In this document: positions 30,058-37,797 of the stretch, in pieces | Position numbering within the stretch: position 1 is the first letter of the stretch | Layout of the letters: each line of letters starts with the position of its first letter | NCBI GenBank assembly: GCA_016930135.1 | Contig: JAFGHM010000015.1 | Location: 1-41,903 of the forward strand | From: Thermoplasmatota archaeon | GTDB lineage: Archaea; Thermoplasmatota; Thermoplasmata; UBA10834 | Direction of reading: 5' to 3' | DNA: 41,903 nucleotides | Translations under genes and position numbers: made by a program | The notes under the pieces: model-generated | Seen by the model: the letters and a program-made list of their open reading frames with translations, nothing else | What the model was told of the DNA's origin: nothing | The model's database searches: none

Positions 30058-30926
30058 TGAACGACCTGCGGACGATGAAGAACGCCGCGTGGCTCGGCTG
30101 GCAGATGGAGGCGAACTGGGCGGACCCGTTCTTGTTCGCCACCTACTCGATCGTGAAGCCGATCAGCGCGACTCTCATACTCGTGTTCATGTACATGGTC
30201 GTCACGGGCGGCAACACGGACAATCCGTACTTCTCGTACATGTTCGTCGGGAACGCGCTCTACATGTACGTTGCCGAGGTGCTCTTCGGGGTGACATGGG
30301 TCATACACGACGACAGGGAGCACTACATGACCCTGAAGCAGGTGTACATCGCGCCCATCAACTTCTACGCGTACATCCTGGGACGGTCGGCCATAAAGAT
30401 AGCCATCACGACTGCAGGGGTCATAATCACGCTGGTGTTCGGTGTCCTCGTCCTGGGCGTGGATATCTTCCTTGACGACGTCGATTGGCTCTTGCTGCTC
30501 GGCTCAGTCGTGCTAGGTATGGGGTGCATATGCGTGCTCGGGCTGGCCCTAGGCGGCATCACATTCCTCACCGCCAGGCACTCGATAGGCATAAACGAGG
30601 GCGTCGCCGGCGTGTTCTACGTCATGAGCGGCATCATATTCCCAATAACCGCGCTGCCCGCATGGGCCCAGTCCATTTCGAAGGTCCTCCCCATCACCTA
30701 TTGGATGGATTCGATGAGGCGGGCTGTGATGCCGGATGCGATGGCCGAATTGAGCACGGCGGCCGCAACCGACGTCACCGGCCTTGGCGGCGTCAGCGAT
30801 CTGTACATCATGGTGTATTTGGCGATATCGACTGCCGTGTTCTTCGCGCTGTCTCTCGGCGTGTTCAGGTTCGCGGACGGCGTCGCCCGCAGGAAGGGTA
30901 AAATCGACTGGACCACGGCGTACTAG
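30048..30926 (+). CDS. ABC-2 type permease, second subunit
   Basis: This 292-residue membrane protein is related in layout to the preceding permease. It has six hydrophobic segments, including SATLILVFMYMVV, AGVIITLVFGVLVLGV, GSVVLGMGCICVLGLALGG and a last one around YLAISTAVFFALSLGVF. The conserved ABC-2 segment is YVMSGIIFPITALPAWAQ. The track start at 29964 is inside the first permease; ATG 30048 (MAVMNDLRTM), with GGGAGG at 30031-30036, overlaps the upstream stop by 10 bp and is preferred; ATG 30057 is possible. The stop is TAG. Confidence 0.9.
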   Translation: MAVMNDLRTMKNAAWLGWQMEANWADPFLFATYSIVKPISATLILVFMYMVVTGGNTDNPYFSYMFVGNALYMYVAEVLFGVTWVIHDDREHYMTLKQVYIAPINFYAYILGRSAIKIAITTAGVIITLVFGVLVLGVDIFLDDVDWLLLLGSVVLGMGCICVLGLALGGITFLTARHSIGINEGVAGVFYVMSGIIFPITALPAWAQSISKVLPITYWMDSMRRAVMPDAMAELSTAAATDVTGLGGVSDLYIMVYLAISTAVFFALSLGVFRFADGVARRKGKIDWTTAY

Positions 30927-30990
30927 GTTCGCGGTGAATGGGTAGGTATTTCTATCGATGCTCTCATGGAGGGTGCCGTTCAGGCAGAAT

Positions 30991-31064
30991 GCCCGAGTGG
31001 GGTAGCTTGGATATCCTAGAAGCCTGCGGAGCTTCGGACCTGGGTTCGAATCCCAGCTCGGGCG
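30991..31064 (+). tRNA. tRNA-Arg (anticodon GCG)
   Basis: A full cloverleaf can be drawn. The acceptor stem is GCCCGAG/CTCGGGC, the D arm is GGG...CCT with loop GGATAT, the anticodon stem is GAAGC/GCTTC around loop CTGCGGA (anticodon GCG, reading CGC/CGU), and the T arm is CTGGG-TTCGAAT-CCCAG. The discriminator is G and CCA is not encoded, as is usual in archaea. No intron is seen. An AT-rich GGTATTTCTA at about 30943-30952 could be its TATA box. Confidence 0.92.
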
Positions 31065-31071
31065 CACCTGC

Positions 31072-31086
31072 TTCTCGACTCGAGAA
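31072..31086. repeat. Near-perfect palindrome TTCTCGA-C-TCGAGAA
   Basis: A 7-bp inverted repeat with a single-base centre lies 7 bp beyond the tRNA-Arg 3' end and 11 bp before the MttB-family stop. It is too tight for a stable hairpin loop but suits a dimeric protein-binding site or an integration remnant. Confidence 0.4.
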
Positions 31087-31097
31087 ACGGCAGTTGG

Positions 31098-32522
31098 TCA
31101 TCTGAGCTTCTTGATCATGTCCTCCATGCGCTGGGATTCGTCCTTTGTCACCACGGGCGTCCTGGGCCGGCTCAGCATCTTCCTCGCCTCATCATGAGCT
31201 CTCCTGATCAGCTCTCCTCTCGGACGAAGCTCCATAGGTCCGGATAGGGTAGCCTCTGGAAACGATGTCGACATGAACTCCTTCTTGAACCGCGTCATCG
31301 TATGCCTCTTGCTCAGGAAGCTGCCGTCGATACCGCCATCTCGGATGGTCTGGAAAGATATCGCGTCAGCTCCTGTGTCGAACTCCCTCGAGAAGCCCCT
31401 CGCGACTTCCCAAACCCAGCAGTCGACAAGTAGCTGCTCGAACGACGCGCCAGCCGCCTCATCAATTCCGCCAATCCCTGCTCCCAGGTCGGAATCGACC
31501 ATCGACTGGATCGCCATGTGCGGGACGCCTTCCTCTATGCTTCCGAGAGAGAGGCTCATGCGGTCGAGCCCAATGCCAGCAACCATTGTAGGAATCCCAT
31601 AGTATCTCCCCATCTGCCCCATGCCTGCCCGAAGCAAGCATGTCTCGAAGGCCCCATAGCTGATGGATCCGGTCTTCAGATCGCCCGCGCTGGAATCGCT
31701 GCTGTAGATCCATGGCGCCCCGTTCTTGGCGGTCTGAGATATCACCAGGCTCGCGAGGTTCTCCGCATTCGCCTGGGCTATCGTTCCGGAAACGGTCGCT
31801 GGCGAGGTGAAGCCAGCCACCGCAGCGGTCATGGCGACCACTGGTATTCCCGCCCTTGCATACTCTGCCTGGGCCTCCGCCATGCCCCCTTCGAACGTGA
31901 GAGGGGAGATCGGGCACAAGCATGCCGATAGGATGGGCCTCTTAGCGAGCGCATCCTCCCCTTCCGTGAGTATTGATGCCATGTCTATCGAATGCCTCGC
32001 CTCGGCCGCATTCGCCGCCGATGTCTGCAAGTGCTTCACAGTGTATTCGAATCCAAGCTTCGCCTCCACGAGGTACTTGAGGTGGGCCGGTTGTTCGATA
32101 GCTCCAACCATCCCCCACCAGAAATCTATCTGAGGCATCTCGTTGATTAGAATCGAGAAGTCCCTGACGTCTTCCGAGTTCGAGCATCTCGACTCGCCAG
32201 TGACCAGATCCTTCACGAACAAGCCCTCACCACCGTTGGCGATGAAGGCTCTATCCTTTGTCGGCAACTTGAGGTCCCATCTCTTGTCTCTGGCCGCCAG
32301 AACGAAGGATTTCGGAGCGGATCTGACGGACTCCTTGACAAGCTCCTCCGGGACTAGTATTCTCTTGCCGTCCTTGCTCGTGGCCGCGCCGGCATCCGTC
32401 AGCATGTCGCAAGTGCTCTTGCTGTGGATGACCACACCGACCTCTCTCAGCACTCTCAATGTGGTCTCATGAATCCGCTCTATCTCTTCACGCTGAAGGA
32501 AATCGATCTTTGGTCTGGCCAT
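31098..32522 (-). CDS. MttB-family (trimethylamine/betaine-type) methyltransferase, non-pyrrolysine, copy 1
   Basis: This 474-residue protein belongs to COG5598, whose members move a methyl group from a methylated amine such as trimethylamine or glycine betaine to a cognate corrinoid protein. It has the family N-terminus (IERIHETTLRVLREVGVVIHSK), a central TIM-barrel part (CPISPLTFEGGMAEAQAEYA, GTIAQANAENLASLV), and the C-terminal FLSKRHTMTRFKKEF. The frame has no internal TAG, so it does not encode pyrrolysine. The start is ATG 32522 with GAGGTGG about 9 nt upstream. It is transcribed away from the corrinoid protein gene. The substrate is unknown; it is diverged from copy 2. Confidence 0.85.
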   Translation of the reverse strand: MARPKIDFLQREEIERIHETTLRVLREVGVVIHSKSTCDMLTDAGAATSKDGKRILVPEELVKESVRSAPKSFVLAARDKRWDLKLPTKDRAFIANGGEGLFVKDLVTGESRCSNSEDVRDFSILINEMPQIDFWWGMVGAIEQPAHLKYLVEAKLGFEYTVKHLQTSAANAAEARHSIDMASILTEGEDALAKRPILSACLCPISPLTFEGGMAEAQAEYARAGIPVVAMTAAVAGFTSPATVSGTIAQANAENLASLVISQTAKNGAPWIYSSDSSAGDLKTGSISYGAFETCLLRAGMGQMGRYYGIPTMVAGIGLDRMSLSLGSIEEGVPHMAIQSMVDSDLGAGIGGIDEAAGASFEQLLVDCWVWEVARGFSREFDTGADAISFQTIRDGGIDGSFLSKRHTMTRFKKEFMSTSFPEATLSGPMELRPRGELIRRAHDEARKMLSRPRTPVVTKDESQRMEDMIKKLR

Positions 32523-32643
32523 TGGCGAGCCACCTCGCTTTCGGTCGGGTGAGGCACTCGAGGCGAAAGAATCTTTTGGTCGTCAGGGTCAGCCCGGCCA
32601 CATCTCGCCGGCCTTCAGCTCCCAGAGGCACGACTCTGCCATC

Positions 32644-32667
32644 CCCCACCTGCAGAGAATGGTGGGG
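32644..32667. repeat. Inverted repeat CCCCACC-10 nt-GGTGGGG
   Basis: Perfect 7-bp arms separated by TGCAGAGAAT. It lies about 75 bp upstream of the corrinoid-operon TATA box and immediately next to a second inverted repeat. Confidence 0.6.
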
Positions 32668-32688
32668 AGTATGCCGTCCTCAATACTC
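32667..32688. repeat. Inverted repeat GAGTAT-10 nt-ATACTC
   Basis: Perfect 6-bp arms separated by GCCGTCCTCA. The left arm begins on the last base of the previous repeat, and both have 10-nt spacers. Confidence 0.55.
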
Positions 32689-32740
32689 GTCTCTCTTCTC
32701 TGAGATCGGCTTCTGGTTATCATCTCCAATCAGCACGAGG

Positions 32741-32749
32741 TTTATAATA
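32741..32749 (+). promoter_or_regulatory. TATA box of the corrinoid-protein/methyltransferase operon
   Basis: TTTATAATA is a strong TATA element in a GC-rich setting. Transcription would start near 32771, giving an unusually long leader of about 90 nt for this genome. Confidence 0.6.
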
Positions 32750-32862
32750 CGAGGACCGGTTGTCGAAGCCTGTCCAGAATCGAATCGCTAGCATCGTCAT
32801 GGAAGTGAAGCGAGAATGCTGAGATGATCAGGGATATCCGAATCCACGAACGAGGTGTCGTC

Positions 32863-33516
32863 ATGGCAGATGGCAAAGAGGCAATCTTGAGTGAGCTTGA
32901 GAACAGCGTGAAGAACCTGCAAGAGGAGGCCGCTATGGAGGCAGCGAGGAAAGCCCTTTCGGCCGGCGTCAGTCCAATCGACGCAATAGAGAAGGGTTTG
33001 GCAAAGGGCATCCGACAGGTCGGAGAGAAGTTCGAGCGGAAGGAGATGTTCGTAGTTGAGCTGATCTATGCCGCTGAGATAATGAGCAATGCGATCAAGA
33101 TCCTGGAACCCGAGCTGAGGAAGAGCAAGGAGAAGAGAAACGTCTTGGCTCATGTCGTCCTTGGGACTGTTGCTGGAGACATACATGATATCGGCAAGAA
33201 CCTTGTGAGGATCATGCTTGAGGCGAGCGGGTTCGAGGTCAGGGACATCGGCAAGGATGCGCCGATTGACGGCTTCATCAGCGCGGCCAAGGAGATGGGA
33301 GCTGAGATAGTCGGTGCGTCGTCCCTCATGACCACCACGGTTTCGGTCCAGAAGGAAGTTGTGGACGCGCTCAGGAGCGGGGGCATAGAAGCGCCTCTTA
33401 TGGTCGGCGGAGCGGCCGTGACTGAGGCTTGGGCCAAGGAGATAGGCGCGGTCTACTCGTCGGACGCGGGCTCAGCTGTGAGCGTGGCAAAGAGCCTCGT
33501 TGGCAAGGGAGGGTGA
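32863..33516 (+). CDS. Methyltransferase corrinoid (cobalamin-binding) protein, MtbC/MttC type
   Basis: This 217-residue protein carries the methyl group on a corrinoid cofactor between substrate-specific and acceptor methyltransferases. An N-terminal helical cap (about 1-90, LSAGVSPIDAIEKGLAKGIRQVGEKFERKEMFVVELIYAAEIM) is followed by a Rossmann B12-binding domain with GTVAGDIHDIGKN (DxHxxG cobalt-ligand motif), GADIVGASSLMTTT-like EIVGASSLMTTT, and VGGAAV. The track start at 32824 is possible, but ATG 32863 has GAGGTG at 32852-32857 and the normal N-terminus. It is followed 4 bp later by the second methyltransferase, its probable partner. Confidence 0.93.
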   Translation: MADGKEAILSELENSVKNLQEEAAMEAARKALSAGVSPIDAIEKGLAKGIRQVGEKFERKEMFVVELIYAAEIMSNAIKILEPELRKSKEKRNVLAHVVLGTVAGDIHDIGKNLVRIMLEASGFEVRDIGKDAPIDGFISAAKEMGAEIVGASSLMTTTVSVQKEVVDALRSGGIEAPLMVGGAAVTEAWAKEIGAVYSSDAGSAVSVAKSLVGKGG

Positions 33517-33520
33517 TGTC

Positions 33521-34981
33521 ATGGGTCACACAATGGGGCGCGGCCTTTACGGGATGCGGCCGCTCGATGTGATGGATCCCGTGGACGCCGAGAAGATACA
33601 TGTCAACTCGCTGCATCTGCTGGAGACGATGGGCATCAAGGTCGTCAGCGCGGAGGGTCTGAGACTCCTCAAAGAGGCCGGTGCTGAAGTCGATGAGAAG
33701 GCGAAGATAGCCAAGATCCCTTCTTACCTCGTCGCAGATGCAGTCAGTAAGTGCAGAAGGCCAGTAAGGCTGTGCGCGAGGAACCCGAAGAATGACATGG
33801 TGCTCGACGGAGAGCATTGTCATATCTGCACAGATGGCACAGGCCTCTCGACGATCGACCTCGAGACTGGCGTCAGGCGCGATTCGACGAAGAAGGATGT
33901 GGCCGATTCCGCGAGAGTGGTGGACTATCTGGAGATGATGAACATATACTATCCGATCGTGACGCCTCTGGACGTGCCCAAGCACTCCCACACGCTGCAC
34001 GAGTTCGATGCGACCTTCAACAACTGCGAGAAGCACATAACCAGCGGGGCCACTTACATGAAGGAGGAGGCGCAGTACGAGCTCAAGATGGCGGCCGCGG
34101 TCGCCGGAGGATGGGATGAGCTCAAGAGAAGGCCGCTCGTCTCGGCTCTCACTTGTACGACCTCTCCTATGGTCCTCGGAATGACGACCGATGCGGCCAT
34201 CGAATTCGTAAGGGCGGGCTGCCCACCGATGATGATGACGATGCCGCTGATAGGAGCGACCTCTCCGATGACGGTCGCCGGGGCGATCCTAGTAGGGAAC
34301 GCACAGGTGCTCGCGCTCACCACCGTGTGCCAGCTCGCTGCGCCGGGCTCTCCTGTATGCTACAGCACGGAACCCATGGCCATGGATATCCAGTCGGGTC
34401 TGTTCGAGGGCCTGTTCCCTGCCGCGAACATGGTCAGAGCCGCTCATGTGCAGATGGCGAGATACTACAAGATACCGATATTCGTCGGCGGCTGGGGCTC
34501 TTGCTCGAAGCTGCCCGATGCACAGGCCGCCTATGAGAAGGCCCTGTCTGCGTTCACATACTATCTGGCAGGAGCCGACATAACCTCTGGCCCCGGACTC
34601 CTCGAGAACTGGACGGTCCTGTCCTACGAGCAGCTCCTGATAGACTACGAGATGTACACTATAATGCTGGACATGCTGAAGGGGATCGAGGTCAACGACG
34701 ACACGATGGCGCTCGATGTCATCATGAACGTCGGCCACGAAGGCCATTTCCTGGGAAAGAAGCACACCCTCGACCACTTCAAGACGATGTGGCAGCCAAT
34801 GATAACTGACGGCCAGACCTACCACAGCTGGAAGGCCGCGGGCTCTAAGTCTGCTGCCGACAACGCCAGGGCAAAGGCCAAGGAGATCCTCAAGACGCAC
34901 GAGGTAACGCCGCTACCAGATGACGTGAAGAAGGAGTTCGCAGCGATCATCAAGGAAGGGGAGCAGAAGATACCGCACTAG
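33521..34981 (+). CDS. MttB-family methyltransferase, non-pyrrolysine, copy 2
   Basis: This 486-residue COG5598 protein is encoded directly after its likely corrinoid partner. Landmarks are VDAEKIHVNSLHLLETMGIKV, CTTSPMVLGMTTDAAIEFV, GATSPMTVAGAILVGNAQVL, the segment GGWGSCSKLPDAQAAYEK (where pyrrolysine occurs in true TMA methyltransferases), and FLGKKHTLDHFKTMW. Sense codons fill the whole frame. The final stop is TAG, with another TAG in frame seven codons further on; the protein is already full length. The start is ATG 33521 behind GGAGGGTGATG; the track start at 33500 overlaps the corrinoid gene. The substrate is unknown, with quaternary amines such as glycine betaine possible. Confidence 0.9.
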   Translation: MGHTMGRGLYGMRPLDVMDPVDAEKIHVNSLHLLETMGIKVVSAEGLRLLKEAGAEVDEKAKIAKIPSYLVADAVSKCRRPVRLCARNPKNDMVLDGEHCHICTDGTGLSTIDLETGVRRDSTKKDVADSARVVDYLEMMNIYYPIVTPLDVPKHSHTLHEFDATFNNCEKHITSGATYMKEEAQYELKMAAAVAGGWDELKRRPLVSALTCTTSPMVLGMTTDAAIEFVRAGCPPMMMTMPLIGATSPMTVAGAILVGNAQVLALTTVCQLAAPGSPVCYSTEPMAMDIQSGLFEGLFPAANMVRAAHVQMARYYKIPIFVGGWGSCSKLPDAQAAYEKALSAFTYYLAGADITSGPGLLENWTVLSYEQLLIDYEMYTIMLDMLKGIEVNDDTMALDVIMNVGHEGHFLGKKHTLDHFKTMWQPMITDGQTYHSWKAAGSKSAADNARAKAKEILKTHEVTPLPDDVKKEFAAIIKEGEQKIPH

Positions 34982-35157
34982 AAGAGGGCCGATGCCGAGT
35001 AGGAGCAGCTGAGTTGCCCAGAGCGCCTTCTTCATTGTCTGAGAAGGACGAGTCATCCTCAGGAAGTGCTCCGAAACGCAGGCTGCGCAACTCCGGGATG
35101 GGGTGTCACTGCACTGATGAATCCCGCTTCCGCGTCTTCTCATTTGTCTGTCCAAAC

Positions 35158-35168
35158 GGTAAAATACG
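35158..35168 (+). promoter_or_regulatory. TATA box of the Fe-S/flavoprotein operon
   Basis: GGTAAAATACG sits in an otherwise featureless 202-bp gap (34982-35183). The predicted transcript start is near 35190, just after ATG 35184 and just before ATG 35199. Confidence 0.5.
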
Positions 35169-35183
35169 CGTCCCTCAATCCCG

Positions 35184-36395
35184 ATGTGGTTGCGCGAGAT
35201 GCCAGTGCCAGCTGCGGAGACCGCCCATATGACCTCTGAATATGACGGTATGCTGAAAGTCGCTGAGATGTGCATTCTCTGCAGATGCGGCTGCTGCAAG
35301 GACGAGTGTCCTATGTATTCTGAGATCCTCGAGGAGAGCATATCCCCCAAGGGCAGGAATCAGCTCGTGCATGCGCTCCTCACCGGCCTCCTCGAGCCTG
35401 ACGAGCGTGCTGTCAGGATCGCCTACTCCTGTCTCCTCTGCAAGAGAGATGAATACTCATGCACCGCAGAGCTGAGGAACGCGGAAGCGACGGAGACTCT
35501 GAGAGAATATCTCCTCTCCGTCGGCATGCCGCTGCTCCCCGAGCATCAGCTGCTTGTCAAGAGCCTCGAGAACTACGGCAACCCCTGGCAGGAGCCCCGC
35601 TCATCCAGGAAGCGATGGGCCAAGGGGCTGAAGGACAAGAAGGTCGTGCCGGGCAAGACCGAGACCCTGTTCTATGTCGGCTGCACCTTCTCGCTCGATA
35701 GGACATTGCTGGACAGCCCTCGAGCGCTGGCGCATCTTCTTGAATGCGCGGGTGAGGATTTCGGCCTGCTGCTCGAGGACGAGCTGTGTTGCGGCTCGAC
35801 AGTGAAGAGGCTTGGCCATGTCCAACTCTTCCAGAAGCTCAGGAGGGAGAATGAGCAGAGAATCAGGGCTACAGGGGTCAGAAGGATAGTCACTGCCTGC
35901 GCCGGATGCTACAAGACCCTGAGTCAGGACTACAAAGGACTGTCGCAGGATGTGAAGGTGCTGCACTCAACGGAGTATCTGGCGGAGCTTGTCGGTTCGG
36001 GCAGATTGACATTCAAGGGAGCGGATATCAAGGTGACTTATCACGATCCGTGCCACCTCGGCAGGCACGCAGAGGTCTACGATGCCCCTCGAACGCTCCT
36101 GCACTCGGTCTCAGGACTTGAGCTGGTCGAGATGAAGACATCCAGGGAGCTCGCAAGGTGTTGCGGAGGCGGTGCGGGCGTCAAGACCGCATATCCGGAG
36201 ATATCGCAGAAGGCAGCTGTCAGGCGCATCAGAGAGGCTGAGAAGACAGGCGCATCTGCGCTCGTAACCGCGTGTCCGTTCTGCATGCAGAGCCTCAAGG
36301 ACGCCGCCCAAAGCGTTGGATCCTCTATCGATGTCGTTGAGCTGTGCGTATTCCTCGACAGATATGTCGAGTGTCCGAAGGAGGACCAGCGATGA
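35184..36395 (+). CDS. HdrD/GlcF-like iron-sulfur oxidoreductase with two CCG domains
   Basis: This protein (403 residues from ATG 35184; ATG 35199 or 35229 may be the true start given the TATA position) passes electrons between a flavin subunit and another carrier. The N-terminal double-cluster ferredoxin part is atypical: CILCRCGCCKDECP, then CLLCKRDEYSC, in which the third cysteine position is Asp. Two CCG domains follow: GC...LCCGSTV...CAGC and DPCHLGRH...RCCGGGAG...CPFC, as in HdrB/HdrD and GlcF, where they bind noncubane clusters. The stop overlaps the GlcD-like gene start. Partner and electron acceptor are unknown. Confidence 0.88.
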   Translation: MWLREMPVPAAETAHMTSEYDGMLKVAEMCILCRCGCCKDECPMYSEILEESISPKGRNQLVHALLTGLLEPDERAVRIAYSCLLCKRDEYSCTAELRNAEATETLREYLLSVGMPLLPEHQLLVKSLENYGNPWQEPRSSRKRWAKGLKDKKVVPGKTETLFYVGCTFSLDRTLLDSPRALAHLLECAGEDFGLLLEDELCCGSTVKRLGHVQLFQKLRRENEQRIRATGVRRIVTACAGCYKTLSQDYKGLSQDVKVLHSTEYLAELVGSGRLTFKGADIKVTYHDPCHLGRHAEVYDAPRTLLHSVSGLELVEMKTSRELARCCGGGAGVKTAYPEISQKAAVRRIREAEKTGASALVTACPFCMQSLKDAAQSVGSSIDVVELCVFLDRYVECPKEDQR

Positions 36396-37792
36396 TGCCC
36401 GATTCCGTGAAGGATGAAGTCAAGAGGCAGCTCGTGGAGGCTCTCGGGGAGAGAGGGCTTCTCTGGGAGAAGGCCGATCTTCTTCCTTACTGCAAGGATA
36501 CCTACAGGGTCAGGTTCGAGGACGAGTACAGGTACATGCCCGATTTCGTCGTTCTGCCGGAGACAACCGAGGAAGTGAAGAAGGTCGTCAGCATTGCAGC
36601 CAGCAGAAAGATCCCCCTGATTCCCAAGGGCGGCGGCTCCAACAGGACCGGGATGTTGGTACCGACTCACGGCGGGATAGTTGTCGACACCATCAGGATG
36701 AACAAGCTCATCGAGATCAGTGTGCCAGATCTGTGTGTGACGGTCCAGCCAGGCATGACTCTGAAGGACCTTGGTGACGGGCTCGCTGAGCATGGGCTTT
36801 GGCTGACACAAGAGCAGGGCTCGTTGAAGATGGCGACCGTCGGAGGAGCAATCTCCACATCAGCCTTCAGCAGGCGGCACCAGAAGTATGGAGCCATGGC
36901 GGACTGCGTGATGTCGCTCGAGGTTGTCCTTGCAGACGGAAGCGTCCTGAGGACAGGCCCGAAGGTGCTCTACACGTCCACGGGATATAGGCTCCACCAG
37001 CTGTTCATAGGCGCGGAGGGCACTCTGGGGATAATCACCGAGGCCACCCTCAGGGTCGAGCCCTTGCCAGAGGCGCAGGAGGTGGTGCTGGGCTTCTTCG
37101 ACGATTTCTGGGCCGCTATCGATGCTGCCAAGAGGGTCATGGCGTCGGGCGTCGACTTCTCCGGGGGCGAGGCGTACGAGATCGTCGATCATTCGGAGCT
37201 GCGAGCCCCGCCTGACAAGAAGGCCCTGTTCTACGCCCTGGTTCACGGCACCAAGGAAGAGGTGCAAGCAGTGTCAGAAAACCTCAGGAGGACGATCGAG
37301 GGATCAGGGGGTATCCTAGCCGATCACGAGGTCGCCAATCAGTTCCTCACGACCTATACAAAGCAATGGTGCGGAGCCCGGGCGCTGACAGGTTACGAGG
37401 ATGTGCTGACGACCTACGTTCCTATGGAGAAGATGCGTCAGTACTATGACACCCTGTGGAACGAGATAGCCCCGAAATATGGCATCGAGCCTCTTCCCGG
37501 TGAGAAGTACAGCTTGGACGTCGGTAAGTACAGGATGGCTGGCGGAAGGTACCGCTTGCCCAAGGGCGACCGGGTCTGGGAGAGGTATCAGGAAGTGCTC
37601 AAAGAGATAGCCGCGCTCGCGACCGGCCTGGGCGGCTCGGTCCAGGCCTGCCATGGCGTGGGGATTCAACACAGAGACAACATGGTGCTGGAGTACTCCG
37701 ACGTGGCCTTGGAGGCTATGCGCGGGATCAAACACCTGCTCGATCCCGACAACATAATGAACCCCGGGAAGAAGATACCAGAGAAGGAGTGA
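36392..37792 (+). CDS. FAD-linked oxidase, GlcD/D-lactate dehydrogenase type
   Basis: This 466-residue flavoprotein of the VAO/PCMH family probably oxidises a 2-hydroxyacid (glycolate, D-lactate, 2-hydroxyglutarate or similar). FAD-binding features are VVLPETTEEVKKVVSIAA, PLIPKGGGSNRTG, VGGAISTSAFSRRHQKYGAMAD, and GAEGTLGIITEATLRV; the C-terminal FAD-oxidase domain ends with PDNIMNPGKK. The track start at 36344 lies in the previous gene; ATG 36392, with AAGGAGGACC upstream, overlaps that stop (ATGA). Coupling to the HdrD/GlcF-like gene indicates a two-subunit membrane-free or quinone-linked dehydrogenase; the acceptor is not known. Confidence 0.9.
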   Translation: MMPDSVKDEVKRQLVEALGERGLLWEKADLLPYCKDTYRVRFEDEYRYMPDFVVLPETTEEVKKVVSIAASRKIPLIPKGGGSNRTGMLVPTHGGIVVDTIRMNKLIEISVPDLCVTVQPGMTLKDLGDGLAEHGLWLTQEQGSLKMATVGGAISTSAFSRRHQKYGAMADCVMSLEVVLADGSVLRTGPKVLYTSTGYRLHQLFIGAEGTLGIITEATLRVEPLPEAQEVVLGFFDDFWAAIDAAKRVMASGVDFSGGEAYEIVDHSELRAPPDKKALFYALVHGTKEEVQAVSENLRRTIEGSGGILADHEVANQFLTTYTKQWCGARALTGYEDVLTTYVPMEKMRQYYDTLWNEIAPKYGIEPLPGEKYSLDVGKYRMAGGRYRLPKGDRVWERYQEVLKEIAALATGLGGSVQACHGVGIQHRDNMVLEYSDVALEAMRGIKHLLDPDNIMNPGKKIPEKE

Positions 37793-37797
37793 TGAAC

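Larger units (their letters stand above)
32523..32862. other. Divergent intergenic regulatory region between the two methyltransferase transcripts
   Basis: This 340-bp gap has no convincing gene. From left to right it holds the ribosome-binding site and a weak AT-rich AAAAGATT box for the minus-strand methyltransferase (32567-32575), two adjacent inverted repeats (32644-32688), a strong TATA box (32741-32749), and a leader of about 90 nt before the corrinoid protein start. That leader contains a short ORF beginning near 32799 (MEVKREC, stop TGA). Confidence 0.6.

Noticed and set aside
30991-31064. Reading the tRNA as tRNA-Pro because of the TGGGGTAGCTTGG D-arm
   Set aside because: The seven-base anticodon loop CTGCGGA gives GCG (Arg); GGG or TGG would need a shifted loop that breaks the GAAGC/GCTTC stem.
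34979-35002. TAG at the end of MttB copy 2, followed by a second in-frame TAG, as a pyrrolysine readthrough signal
   Set aside because: The protein is already full length, the expected Pyl position is a sense codon, and TAG is an ordinary stop for gatE, thyX, the HVO_0476-type gene, the second ABC permease and nfo in this window.
35010-35095. GAGTTGC...GCAACTC inverted repeat in the gap before the Fe-S protein gene
   Set aside because: Short arms about 70 bp apart; likely by chance and not tied to a promoter element.
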